Of a stretch of 22,959 nucleotides of DNA, positions 1-9,716 are shown piece by piece (the stretch's first letter is position 1; every line of letters starts with the position of its first letter). The translations under genes and the position numbers were made by a program. The stretch is from Larix sibirica (lineage: Eukaryota; Streptophyta; Pinopsida; Pinales; Pinaceae). Location of the stretch: the NCBI GenBank assembly GCA_004151065.3, contig NWUY0304226886.1:1-22959 (forward strand), written 5' to 3'. The notes beneath the pieces are model-generated. The model did not search any database, was not told where the DNA came from, and saw only the letters and a program-made list of their open reading frames with translations.

Positions 1-724
1 TGAGCTTTATTGCTTCGGGAAACCCTACTTCCAAATCCACCTCCACGCAAATTCTAGCGCAGGTATATTGATCCTTTCTCTCTGCCCGATCAATGTATTT
101 CCCCAATTTATTACCTATGGCTTCCAAATATTTAGGATTCCAGCAGTGCAAGGGAAGATGCGGGAAACGGACCCAGACTGGGATCGCCAAGGGCACATCT
201 TGCGTTGGATCAAAATCCGGTGTCCATTTATTCAGATATAGACCTTAAGGGCCCATAAAATAAGGTCCATTCTAGAAGATTAAGTTCTTGTCCTCAACAT
301 TGTCAAAAACGAAAACAAAGAATCCCTTACCCACCAGATGACTGCTGATGTTGTCTTGGGTCAGTGATCGCCAGTTTCGTTGCACCCAAGTATCCACTGC
401 TTTAGGCAAGGGCTAGAGGTCGGTGAACTGCCCTATGAGCCCTCTTTCTGCTAGATTCAACGTTGATCTGCATGGATCTTCCGCTGGGAGGTCAACAGTG
501 GGGATGTTGGCCATGCGTTTGACGAATTTCTGTTGTTGCTCACTAGGAGGACGTATCCCACAGGCTGCCACCAATTTCTTGAACGCAGCAATCTCGGGCA
601 GGAGAGGGAAAGCCTCGGGGCCCCCTCCAACAGCCATTACAGCACTAAACCCTGTCAGCTGGAAACGGTCCAGACTTCGATATGCTTGGGGAGCTTGACG
701 GATCTTGATTAATTGATGTCCCAC
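1..724 (-). pseudogene. LINE D ORF1 remnant (DUF4283), three in-frame stops, C-terminus outside window
   Basis: This is a plant LINE ORF1 nucleic-acid-binding protein fossil. One minus-strand frame stays aligned from 724 to the left edge. It starts with an open N-terminal region containing the segment EQQQKFVKRMANIP, then the DUF4283 domain with PLPKAVDTWVQRNW, a VFVFDNVEDKNLIF segment, NGPYFMGP, KWTPDFDP and VPLAIPVWVRFPHLPLHCW, then YTCARICVEVDL. The stops sit at plus-strand bases 413-415 (TAG), 272-274 (TAG) and 245-247 (TAA). LINE A ORF1 has TGG at the place of the first. No frameshift is needed over about 720 bases, so decay here was mainly by substitution. A further reading frame at 836-645 on the same strand may be a shifted N-terminus. 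The true start codon is not known. Confidence 0.75.
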
Positions 725-852
725 AGAAACATTCTAAGCTGTCTCGGGGTTTCAAGGTTTCACTCTGCTCCCGTGCTAGAAAGAATAGCTTTGGATCCCG
801 GTCCAAGGCCTCACTAGACAGGGGAGCTCGGCTCAAGGGAGGTAGCTCAGGT

Positions 853-1000
853 CGGATCTCAGAAAACCAGCACTAAGAACTCCAGAACAAGAATCTAGAG
901 ATCGGCTCCAGGGGGTGTCACTCTCCTCCAACTCTAAAAACCTGTACTGTAACACTTCTCGGCCAAGCTCGGCTCAGAAGCAGTTCTTGGAGCGAAAATT
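853..1000 (-). repeat. Repeat unit 1 in the probable 5' UTR of LINE D
   Basis: This is the inner copy of a directly repeated block; its partner lies at 1081-1290. Both copies share CGGATCTCAGAAAACCAGCA on the left and a long middle part with a GGGGGTGTCAC block, CTCCTCCAACTCTAAAAACC and GTAACACTTCTCGGCCAAGC. Both end in TTCTTGGAGCGAAA. This copy lacks about 59 bases present in the other, just after the CAGCACT stretch. On the minus strand the two copies lie directly upstream of ORF1, like promoter monomers in the 5' UTR of some mammalian L1 elements. Confidence 0.7.
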
Positions 1001-1080
1001 TATTTTTTCGAAATTGTCAAGTTTTTTCAACTATCCCAAAAGAAGTTTAAAGAATCTATTCCAGCACCGATGAAGCAATA

Positions 1081-1290
1081 CGGATCTCAGAAAACCAGCA
1101 CTGAATAGCACTCGGCGCTTCTTGATCATAGCAATGAAACCTCATGTGCACCAAATCCTCCAAGAACTCCAAAACAAGAACCTGGAGATCAGTTCCAGGG
1201 GGTGTCACGTCTCCTCCAACTCTAAAAACCTGCACTGTAACACTTCTCGGCCAAGCTCGGCTCTGAAGCAATTCTTGGAGCGAAATTTTT
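1081..1290 (-). repeat. Repeat unit 2 in the probable 5' UTR of LINE D
   Basis: This is the outer and longer copy of the repeat at 853-1000. The offset between copies is 228 bases at the left end and 288 at the right, explained by one indel of about 59 bases plus a single extra base in this copy. Unique sequence of about 80 bases separates the copies. The copies differ at scattered sites, mostly A/G and C/T, so the duplication is old or was inherited with the element. Confidence 0.7.
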
Positions 1291-1868
1291 TTTCATTTTC
1301 CTATATAAAACAGTTTTCTAGAAATATGGTTATTGTTAAAGGGGAGTCAATTTTGAAGATGCTTAATACTCCACATATTTAATCAAAATGACGTATTGTA
1401 ACCGGTGCATCAATATCATCACATGTACGATTTTATATATTCTACCTAATTAAATTAAAATTAAAATCAAAATAACTAAACTTGTTTAAGAGCTAAGTTG
1501 AAATTCTTTGTAATTCCATCCCGACAATACATTAGTCAAACGAGCAAATATTAACTTTGTTTGGAGGGAAGAATTCACGTCACATCATTAAGGGCCCTTT
1601 CCCCTTTCCCATGTGAAGTGATCCAAATTTTTAAAAGGGTTTTGAATTTTCTTTTATAATAGCGATCTAAGTTTCTAGAAACTTGATGTTGATTTTTTGG
1701 AATTTTTTTTAATAAAGATAATCGTAGAAGAATATATTATATTATATTCTTTTAATGATATAAAAAAATCATACTAGTTTCACTATTAATTATTATGTTA
1801 ATAAAAAGATAACTTTGTAGAACATCAGGACAATGGTATACCAAATTATATTATACAACAATCTCTTA

Positions 1869-1975
1869 ATGGAATATTGAGTTTTTTGAAACCTTTTTAT
1901 ATTGAAATTTAAACATCTTTACAATCAATATGGAATATTAAGATTTTTGAAAATGTTTATATTTAAATTCAAAAC
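1869..1975. repeat. Imperfect tandem duplication, about 61-bp offset
   Basis: Two copies of a unit beginning TGGAATATT, then a TTTTTGAAA stretch and a TTTATAT stretch, start about 61 bases apart. Roughly three quarters of about 44 positions match by eye. AT-rich composition makes the alignment less telling than the cleaner pair at 2330-2499. Confidence 0.4.
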
Positions 1976-2329
1976 AAAGTTTTAGTGACGTTATAAGTCA
2001 TTTTAAGATTTGAATGGAATTGATTACGAAACATAGTGAAAAGGAAGAGTGGAATATTTTATATTTATTTTATTTTTTATTAAAAATAAATAAGGGGAGA
2101 ATTTTTATTTATTTTTTAATTATGGAAATTTAGCAACTGTCCAAAAGTATACGCAACAACATGCAAGTTATATATACTAATAACTTATAGATAAATTTGA
2201 GCTAAGATTTTACATAAAGGGGATGCCTACCTTTTGAGCTTCATTATGACGGGTCAATATTAGTGACAATTAAAGGAATCGTACATGATCCATAATTTAG
2301 AGACATTTGGTAGGAGTGAAAGTTTACCT

Positions 2330-2499
2330 TTTTATTTCAGGTAATATGGTGGTTTTCTTTAAAAGTCTACTCCTTTATCTCAAGTGGTGATGGTTGTCCT
2401 CACTACCAATTGACTTTTATTTCAGGTAACATGGTGGTTTTCCTTAAAAGTCTACCCCTTTATCTCAAGTGGTAATGGTTATCCTCACTACCAATTGAC
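2330..2499. repeat. 85-bp tandem duplication (two copies)
   Basis: Copy 1 is 2330-2414 and copy 2 is 2415-2499, directly abutting and of equal length. Each starts TTTTATTTCAGGTAA and ends CACTACCAATTGAC. I count five differences and no indels, and all five are transitions. The unit has no long open frame and no similarity that I recognise. Confidence 0.9.
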
Positions 2500-3006
2500 A
2501 ATTGAGTTATGATATGTTTGACCACCTAAATAGAAAAAGAAAAAAATAACACTAAAAGAATTTGCATAAATATATATATTGGAAGTTAAAGTGCATATTT
2601 AGATGAATAATTTTGTTATCAAAAATTAAAATTCAGTAGTATACATCAACTTGCCAAATTTGATTCTTTAACATTTTAATGCTTATACTCTTATGTGACA
2701 CATCCTGAAAGATTGACCGTGCTTCAACCCAAAATAGAGAAGAGTTTCAATTAAAAAAAAAAGGATTGAGTGATTTTGTTTGAAGTAATAAAACATAATC
2801 ACTAAGTTTCTGATTAACCTTTTTAATAAAAAGTTGGTTCTTCCTATATTCCTTAATTATTTTCAAACAAGGGCAATTGGTTTAATATCCCTATTTTTAT
2901 AGGGCATGCTCACTAACCATGATACTAAGAATATATTATTTGATAGTATAAGAATGCAAAACATACTAGGGAAAAAGTAAGTAAATTCATATGGGTATTT
3001 GTTAAT

Positions 3007-3025
3007 AAAGAGTTAGGTAATTAAT
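3007..3025 (+). repeat. Left target-site duplication of LINE A
   Basis: The 19-base sequence AAAGAGTTAGGTAATTAAT recurs at 9979-9997 as AAAGAGTTAGGCAATTAAT, with one T/C difference. The right copy follows directly on an A-run that closes a LINE-like 3' end, which is the arrangement expected from target-primed reverse transcription. Confidence 0.7.
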
Positions 3026-3201
3026 ATTTTAAAAAAGATGAAGTGGAAAGTGAAGATATGTAATACAAAAATTTGAGTTAAAATATTTATATTTATTTGA
3101 GAAGAGAGTAACTTCAATCTTTTGAAACCTTAGTTTGTGAGTTGTTTGGATTTGTAATGGATCCCCTCCTCGAGATTGATTCATGAGGGATTGCTTAGTA
3201 A

Positions 3202-3921
3202 GAAGTGGACGCCTTACATGCTTTAGAAACCGCACTCAAACTAACTTGTCCCTCAACATCACATCCCTCCAAATTTGTTAAGCTAGCTTCAATTCATGAG
3301 GTCAAACTTTCATCTCAGGTAGCAAGGCATAAATCTTAGGCTCTCAATGAGTGATGACTTGTGGGTCTTCTCACTGGATTGTGGCCATCCCCTAGGGCCA
3401 TGGAATTATGGTTGGGTAAAAGTTGGAAGCCTCTAATCTACGGCAAGCTTCAATTCCATTTCTATGGAAGAGGGAATTACACATTTCTATTTGAAAAGAA
3501 AGAGGATAGGGATTTACTTTTTAGAAGCAACCCATATTTCATGGGACCAATAGGCATGTATCCGAACTTATGGAGCTTAGATTTTGACCTAGAAAAGGAT
3601 GTGCCCTTGGTAGTTCTGGTCTTGGTGAAACTTCTACATTTTACTATTCATTCCTGGAGCGATGATTCCCTAGCATCCATCAGTAACTCGTTGAGGCATT
3701 ATACTAACAGATCTAAGATGAGAGGACCCATGTACACATGCGCTAAAATCTATGTAGAAGTTGATTTGGACAAGGATTTACCGGAAGCTGTCACTATCAG
3801 TACAGATAGGTGGTTGCATCTGCAGAAATTGGAGTATGAACAATTGCCCTTCAAGTGCAAATTGTGCCACAAATATGGACACTTTGCTAGAAATTGCCCC
3901 GAAGCTCAACCCTTAGTATAA
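3202..3921 (+). pseudogene. LINE A ORF1 remnant: DUF4283 plus CCHC zinc knuckle
   Basis: This is the fossil of a LINE ORF1 RNA-binding protein. The frame is open from 3361 to the TAA at 3919-3921. Upstream in the same frame, homology to LINE D ORF1 continues (KFVK near 3270) through stops at 3337 (TAG), 3352 and 3355 (both TGA). The DUF4283 part has LWPSPRAMELW, YTFLFEKKEDRDLLF, NPYFMGP and YTCAKIYVEVDL. A complete CX2CX4HX4C zinc knuckle (CKLCHKYGHFARNC) lies near 3856-3897, preceded by LEYEQLPF as usual in plant LINE ORF1. No ATG is assigned, since the first open codons at 3361 are GTG GGT and lie inside the homologous region. Confidence 0.8.
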
Positions 3922-4490
3922 AACTTGGAAAAAAACTACAAATGACATCAGGTTAAAAAAGGGGGGGAGACTAGTTCAAAAGGAAAATAAAAACCCCAAG
4001 GAAATGGTGGTGATAGGAGATTAGTGTATTTCTCCCCCTTCTACCTCTAACAAGTTTCAAATCCCTTCCCAAGAAGGGGGTGAAGAAACATAGAACTGGG
4101 AACAACCAAGTATAAATGAGTGGGAGGCAGAGAGAAGCCCAAATCAAAACAAAATAAAAAAGAGGAAAATGGAGCAATCACTTTTAGAGGAAGTTGGAGT
4201 AGAAGAAGCCCGACACACAATGTTATCAAATATCTCGTACGAAGAAGTGATCGAGCCTCTAAGTAAGAGGGAAATGAGTACAATTAGTCAGAGCATTAGA
4301 ATGCAAATGAGACAAAGTAGGACTGAAACGACAGAGGAATTGAAAGAAGAGTTTCCTTCACAAAGGAAGTCGAGTATAAATACAAATTGAGATAAGCATA
4401 ATGAATGGGAAGCAAGAGAGAAATATTTGGGTAACCAAGCAATGATGCCTAATGTCTTGAAGAAAGCAACCCACCACACAATACTTCAAA
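3922..4490 (+). other. Spacer between ORF1 and ORF2 of LINE A
   Basis: Purine-rich DNA without a conserved domain. It probably represents the poorly conserved ORF1 C-terminal tail, now shifted through several frames. An open frame at 4169-4390 codes a Glu/Arg/Ser-rich stretch that could be part of that tail, but nothing identifies it. Confidence 0.5.
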
Positions 4491-5336
4491 ATGAAAGTGG
4501 TGTCTTGGAACTGCTAGGGCATAGGAGGGAAGCAAAAAGTAGAATCAATGAAAGGTTTGATAAGAAATGAAAAGCTATCCTTCTTGCTTATTCAAGAGAC
4601 CAAAATGGAGCCAGAAGACGTTATTAATATGTTGCCTAGGATATGGAGGTTGGGCAAGGGTAGAGCAACTAATGCAAGAGGTGCATTAGGATGCCTCACA
4701 AATTTTTGGGATGGTAAGCAATTTAACTTCCTCCATCAATTAGAAACACATAAATGGTCATTGGTAGAATTAGAAGACTTAGAAACAAAAGAAAGAATAA
4801 GAATTTGTAATATTTATGGGCCAGTTTAATAGAAGGACAAGATTTAATTTTGGAAATCATTGAGAACATAAAACTAGAGTATTGTCTAGAATTTGCTAGT
4901 AGAAGGAGATTTTAATACAACTATATCTCAAAAGGAAAGATGAGGGGGAAATATGGTCAGAGACCCCTTTGGAGAAAATTTGGAAGATCTAATAACATAA
5001 TGGGATTTGATGGATATCTCTCCAAGGAAAGGACTCTATGCTTGGAATAATTGCAAAATCGGCCTAGGACACATTGTTGCTAGATTGGGTCAGTTCCTAG
5101 TTCAAAACTCTTTTTTGTTAAAAACATTTACTTTCTCTGCAAAAATTCTCGCCTCAACAACTTCTAATCATAAATCCAATCTTTTATCTTTGGAAGTTCC
5201 AACAAACTTAGGGACTATTCCTTTCAAGTTTAATCCTTTATGGATTCAGGAAGAGAAGGTTATGAGGATTATAGAAAAAGAATGGAGTGCTTATATAGAT
5301 GGGTTGCCAACTTATATATGGGAGACCAAGCTTTGA
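4491..5336 (+). pseudogene. LINE A endonuclease (APE-type) domain remnant
   Basis: The N-terminal part of ORF2. Recognisable pieces are MKVVSWNC at 4491, LLIQETKM near 4585 (the glutamate of QETK is the usual metal ligand of this family), IRICNIYGPV near 4800, EGDFNT near 4900, then WDLMDISPRKGLYAWNN and a following GHIVARLGQFLV near 5005-5105. A SDHK-type catalytic block is expected after the ITSKILPS-like segment; here SNHK (5163-5174) replaces it, so the catalytic Asp before His reads Asn. Frame breaks occur near 4830 and 4940-5000. Confidence 0.75.
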
Positions 5337-5805
5337 TTAGTCAAATGAGCATTGAAGAATTGGGCTAAAGATTGCTATGAATTTCCTGATCATAAAGTAG
5401 AGCCTTGCAAAAGGAATAGGAGGAGTTCCAGTGTTTGATGGAAAACAAGGAGATAGAGGTTGAGGATATCCAAAGACAAAAGGACCTCTATGGTGCTCTT
5501 CATTATGCTCGAAGGTAGGAAGAAGAACTATGGAGATTAAAATCGATAATTTTATGGCTTAAGGCTAGAGATAGGAATACCTCCTTTTTTCATAAGCAAG
5601 CTCAAGGAAGAATAACCAAAAATATAAAAGAGAAATTCAAATTTCAAATGGGGAGAAACTGACATACTTTGTAGCTATTAAAAATGAAGCAAGCATGCAC
5701 TTTAAGGAACTATACATAGAGCCAAGCATGCCCTCAACAAGGGAAATGAATGCTCTATTGCAGAATGCTCTGACTTTGATCAACATGGAAGAGAATCAGG
5801 GATTG

Positions 5806-6720
5806 GAAAGTCCAATTTTGGAAGATGAAGTCATAATAGCCATTTGGAGTCTTAATCCGGATAAATCTCTTGGTATCGATGGATTTACTATAATATTTTA
5901 CCAAGAATGTTAGTACAAAATAAAGAAATACCTTTGTAATATGTTAAATTGGACAAAGGAAAGAGAGAAAATTGGATGAGCAACTAGTTCCTCCTTCATA
6001 GCCATGATCCCCGAGGAATCATAGCCTTACTCCTTGGGGTAGTATAGGCCAATCTCCTCATGCAATGCAACATATAAAATCCTCACAATTTTTTTTGTAA
6101 ACAGAGTAAATAAATTATTACCTAAACTCATATCAGATAACTAGGGAGGATTCATGGCCAATAGACAAATCACATATAACATTGTGTTGATTCAGGAGGC
6201 AGTTCACTCTATTTAAAGTAGGGGAGAACAAGGAATGGCAATTAAACTTTATTTGGCCGATGCTTTTGATAGTGTAAGACATACTTTCCTCTATGTTTTT
6301 CTAGGGAAGTTTAGATTCTCAACATAAATTATTAAATGGATCAAGGCTTGCATTGGAAGGCCATGGATAGCACCATTGGTCAATGGTAGACCAACTCAAT
6401 TCTTCTAGTCTGCTCGAGGGATCATAAAGGATGTTCTCTCTCCCCTTTTTTATAAATTTTAATGGCAAAAGCTCTCAATTGGACTTTAAACTAAGAGGGG
6501 GAGGAAGGAAATATATTAGGAATTCTTATAATCAGAGGAGTCAAGGCCATCATTCATGTTCAATTTCTAGATGACAACATATTTGTTGGAGGAGCTTCTA
6601 TCACTAATGCTCAACGATTCAAGTCTATTTTAGATATGTATATAGAAGCCTCATGTAGACATATTAATTAAGATAAAAGCAATATATACAGTTGGAATGT
6701 TTTCCTCTCTCTTCTACATA
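5806..6720 (+). pseudogene. LINE A reverse transcriptase domain remnant
   Basis: The fingers begin with EDEVIIAIWSLNPDKSLGIDG, ending near 5884. YRPISSCNATYKIL lies near 6047-6088 and GGFMANRQIT near 6147-6176. Motif A reads KLYLADAFD: the catalytic Asp is Tyr, codon TAT at 6250-6252. A block with WIKACIGRPWIAPLVNGRPT follows. The YADD-type motif reads FLDD at 6564-6575, keeping both aspartates but changing the first two positions. The frame is broken by stops such as those near 6020 and 6140 and by shifts around 6420-6540. Confidence 0.8.
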
Positions 6721-7659
6721 TAATCTCTTTCATTTTTGGGTTTGTTGGAAAACACAACAGTCCTCAATCAGATACCTTTGCACCCCTATCTCACTCCTAA
6801 GATCTTGAACCACTGACTATGATCAATTTTTTTTTATCAAAATGAAAACTAACTTACGGGATCAAGGAGCACATTGGCTTAATTCGACATACAATATTAC
6901 TCTAATCGGGTCAATTCTTTCCTCTTTACCTATTTTTATATGTTCATCCCTTCTGGCGCTAGATAGTGTAATGATTAATGTATCCAAGGAAATAAAAATA
7001 TTTTTATGGCAGGTGGGAAAATCTAATCATAGAAAGTTCCATATCATCAAATGGGAGGTGGTAAAGCCCCAATTTTAAATGGAGGTACTAGAATATGAGA
7101 GACCAAGTTCAGGTTAATTTAGTAATGCGAGCTAAATTTTTATGGAGAATGTTTTTAGGTAGGAAGGAATGGTGGAAGGAGGTCCTCATAAAGAAATACT
7201 TTATAGGAACTAGATCTAGAAGCATATATAATTATTAGTGGGAAGGAACGTGCTCAAGAATTTGGCATTTATACAAAGTAGCTGGGAGCCTGATACAAGA
7301 AGGGCTCTATTGGATCCCTAGAAATGAGAATCTAATTGACATCTTGAGGATAAGATCTTGGGTCAACCCTTATTAAAGCAAAATGAACTAAAACATATGA
7401 AAGCATGGATGAGAAATAATGGTCTCCGAACTCTCAATGACTTATCAGAGTGGAAAAGAGATGGTCTATGGATAAAGTGGGAGAAGATTGGTGTCCCAAA
7501 TGACTTTGAATACCCCTTTGAGATGTTATTGTATTTACTTCAAGGAACGACACCTCTGATCCTGACCTCTAAATATCATAGAGGATGGAGGATCTTAAGT
7601 ACTTATTTAGTCAAAGAGGGATATAATATTTTTCTTGGTAAATTATCATAACCCTCGGT

Positions 7660-7890
7660 CTCTACTCTTTAACAGAAAATATGGACCTCAGATTGTCCTC
7701 CTAAGATAAATGTATTTTGATGGGTCCTAGCCCATGGGAAATTTTTATCAACACAAAATATAAAACATAGGAAAATGGAAGGACCATCTAGATGTGCTCT
7801 CTGTCCAAGAGATGAAGAGACGACAAAACATCTCTTTCTAGACTACAATTATGCTAAAAAAGTCTAAGAATTCTTTGATGTTGAGTTGGA
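7660..7890 (+). pseudogene. LINE A zf-RVT zinc-binding domain remnant
   Basis: The reading runs W(T)SDCPPKINVF, a stop, WVLAHGKFLS, then CALCPRDEETTKHLF, which is the zf-RVT domain found between the reverse transcriptase and RNase H of plant LINEs. The CxxC pair and the His remain. The expected final Cys after HLF reads Tyr (TAC), a one-transition change from TGC. A TAA stop follows where LINE homologues have the Trp of a VW pair. Confidence 0.7.
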
Positions 7891-8295
7891 AAGTGAAATT
7901 ATGTTGTCTTCAACTTGGAAGGATCCATTCCTTCATCGGAAGTCATATTTCCATGTTTCATTGAGTAGCAAAAACTTCTTAGGAAGAATATGGATAGCCT
8001 CCCCTAAGTTTGTTTGTTGGAAGTTATGGCTCGCAAGAAACAAAGTTATTTTAAGATTGGAGCTCATACCTTCAATTAGAATAACTTTTAAGGCGAAGGG
8101 TTTTGTGTTGGAAAACTTTGTGTTCAAGGGGAACAGAGGGATAGAACATGGACAACTCTTAATCAGTAAGAAGAAATAGGTTTGAGAAATAATCTTAGGG
8201 AGCAAACTTTAGCCCAAATATCCTCTCAGTCCTCCTATCCCTAAGTGGTAGATAGTTTATGAGAAAGAGGACTTCCATTGTTGGCTAAACAACCA

Positions 8296-8780
8296 ATGAA
8301 GTTACAAGTTGTTTTTTATGGGGCTTCCGAAGGTAATCTTAGGGTGGCAAGTGCGGGTGGTAGGGGTCCTCATTGACCCCAACTGACAAGAAGTAATCAT
8401 GTTTTCTTTGGGATTGGGAGTCACCACCAATAACTGTGCAAGGGTGTATGCCTTGTTCCTAGGAACATAATATGTTAAAAAACTTGGGATACAACAAATC
8501 ACAATCCTTGGAGACTCCTTGCATGTAATGAAATAGGCAATGAGAAGACTGGGAAGGTTGAAAACATGATTTATAATAGAATCACCTATAATCTCCAAAG
8601 TGTCGAAGTAGTAAGCTATCTGCACATCATAAGACATAACAACAACAACCTTGCAGATCAATTAATGAATATCGTTATCAAGTTTGATAAAGGAGTACTT
8701 GTTTGAAATACAAATCCTCCAAAGCAAAGGTGGTTACCATAAGTGCATTGTTGATTCTCTTTATGTGGATGGATAACAAG
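8296..8780 (+). pseudogene. LINE A RNase H domain remnant
   Basis: The C-terminal RNase H of plant L1 elements. FYGASEGN begins at 8314 where homologues have FFDGASRGN, so the first catalytic Asp is Tyr (TAT at 8317-8319). A frameshift follows, then VLIDPN near 8370, SLGLGVTTNNCARVY near 8405-8450 and GDSLHVM near 8510-8530. The last part reads VVSYLHIIRHNNNNLADQLMN near 8605-8670, which carries the usual final-Asp motif. Stops and at least two shifts interrupt it. The open minus-strand frame over 8302-8661 is only the antisense of this domain. Confidence 0.75.
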
Positions 8781-8789
8781 TTTAAAATT

Positions 8790-9299
8790 TTTAATTTTTT
8801 TATTTTGTTTATGGTGAATGTTGGGGTCACATGACACATGGTCCCAAACAAAGGATATACTCCATGCATCCACCACCAAGTCTCATTGCATTATCCTCAA
8901 CAAGCAAGGCCTCCCTCCCTCGTGTGCCTTCGCCTCTACATGACCTTACTTGCACCTATGGGTGTAGTGGAAATTATGACTTTCCCCTAAGTTTTGTGTT
9001 ACTTAGGTGGGATAAATCAAGGAATTGTGGGTCTACCAAACAAAGATCTTGATGTGGTGGAGAGGGATCACCAAGAACCCTAGGAAAGTATTCTCACTTG
9101 CAGGCATCGACCCAGAACTCTCTGCTCTTCGGGCTTCCTGTGTAAGGGTTTGGCCGTTGGAATTGTTATTATTTTTCAGTTGAATCTGATTCCTCTTCCT
9201 CATTTGTTTGTTTCGTTGAGCGTGGAGGGACGCAAGCCCCCCTCCTTGATTGCTCATACCATTCCCCTTGTGAGTGGGAGTTGTGCATTTCTGAAAGGA
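8790..9299 (+). other. Extra block inside LINE A, upstream of a coiled-coil frame
   Basis: This lies between the end of the RNase H homology and the coiled-coil frame at 9300, inside the target-site duplication of LINE A. It is less AT-rich than its flanks. It opens with an imperfect hairpin at 8820-8849 (GTTGGGGTCACATG opposed to CATGGTCCCAAAC). The TGTTGGGG start resembles an LTR end, but I find no matching second end or primer-binding site. It may be a nested fragment or part of a long 3' UTR. Confidence 0.4.
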
Positions 9300-9716
9300 A
9301 TGGGCACTAAAATGGCTAAACCCATGAATCGTGGGTAAGATGCATGCATGGCTTTGAGTGAAATTGCAGACATAAATAATATCCTATGGAGGATGAATAT
9401 CTAGGTAAATGGAATGGAACAAGCCATCGAACGCATTAGTGCCCTCATTGAACTTCAGGACCAGAGACAAGATCGCTTAGAATCTGACGTGGATAAACAG
9501 GGGAATAAGCTTGAAAACTTGGCAAAAGAATTAGTGTTGCACCTCAACCTAATCTTGGACTTCACCCAAGGGAATAAACCCCATATAGGTGAATCTTTAG
9601 CTTCAAAGGAGATGGACTAGGATACATTGCAACATATATCATTGGCAAGGTTCGATGGTCCAATTTCTCCAGTCCAGGATCACATTGATGGTGGCCAATC
9701 ATTGGAGGGAGGATAA
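9300..9716 (+). pseudogene. Coiled-coil reading frame of unknown origin, three internal stops
   Basis: I do not recognise this protein. One frame from ATG 9300 to TAA 9714-9716 is interrupted at TAA 9336-9338, TAG 9402-9404 and TAG 9618-9620. Each of these is one C-to-T step from a Gln codon. If read through, the product is about 138 residues. The middle (from MEQAIERISALIEL at 9414) has regularly spaced Leu/Ile and many charged residues, which suggests a coiled coil. It could be the N-terminus of a retroelement gag-like protein from a nested insertion, or a sequence picked up by LINE A. The lack of frameshifts supports past coding, but this rests on one short frame. Confidence 0.4.

Larger units (their letters stand above)
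1..1300 (-). mobile_element. LINE D: 5' part of an L1-type retrotransposon, truncated by the window edge
   Basis: Read on the minus strand, this begins with a probable 5' UTR (about 1300 down to 840) and continues into an ORF1-like frame that runs off the left edge at base 1. The identification rests on the DUF4283 translation, which aligns residue by residue with ORF1 of LINE A in this window: both carry the NPYFMGP/NGPYFMGP block, both end in a CA(K/R)IxVEVDL segment, and both are followed by a PEA motif. The zinc knuckle, ORF2 and 3' end would lie to the left of the window. The 5' boundary is a guess: similarity between the repeated units stops near 1300, so the right end may be off by tens of bases. 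No target-site duplication can be tested because the other end is absent. Confidence 0.7.
1385..3006. other. AT-rich intergenic stretch, no gene recognised
   Basis: I see no coding region here in either strand. The stretch is strongly AT-rich and holds only local duplications: an imperfect pair with the word TGGAATATT near 1869-1975, and a clean 85-bp tandem pair at 2330-2499. A 16-bp perfect palindrome, AAGTTTCTAGAAACTT, sits at 1669-1684. Confidence 0.6.
4491..8780 (+). pseudogene. LINE A ORF2 remnant: endonuclease, reverse transcriptase, zf-RVT, RNase H
   Basis: This is the fossil of the LINE polyprotein that nicks target DNA and copies the element RNA. It begins at ATG 4491 with MKVVSWNC, a stop and GIG, which is the classic start of plant LINE ORF2 (APE endonuclease). 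Homology follows through the endonuclease, the reverse transcriptase fingers and palm, the connection region (6842-7078, with AHWLN and FLWQVGK), a zf-RVT finger and a C-terminal RNase H. The total of about 4.3 kb matches the usual 1300-1450-residue ORF2. The frame is broken many times by stops and small indels. Two catalytic aspartates are replaced by tyrosine (reverse transcriptase motif A and RNase H). The protein cannot be made. Confidence 0.85.

Noticed and set aside
1669-1684. Perfect palindrome AAGTTTCTAGAAACTT as a heat-shock element
   Set aside because: It holds only one TTCnnGAA pair in AT-rich DNA with no gene nearby; a working element normally needs three or more units.
8302-8661. 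Minus-strand open frame of 119 codons
   Set aside because: It is exactly antisense to the LINE A RNase H remnant and has no similarity of its own.
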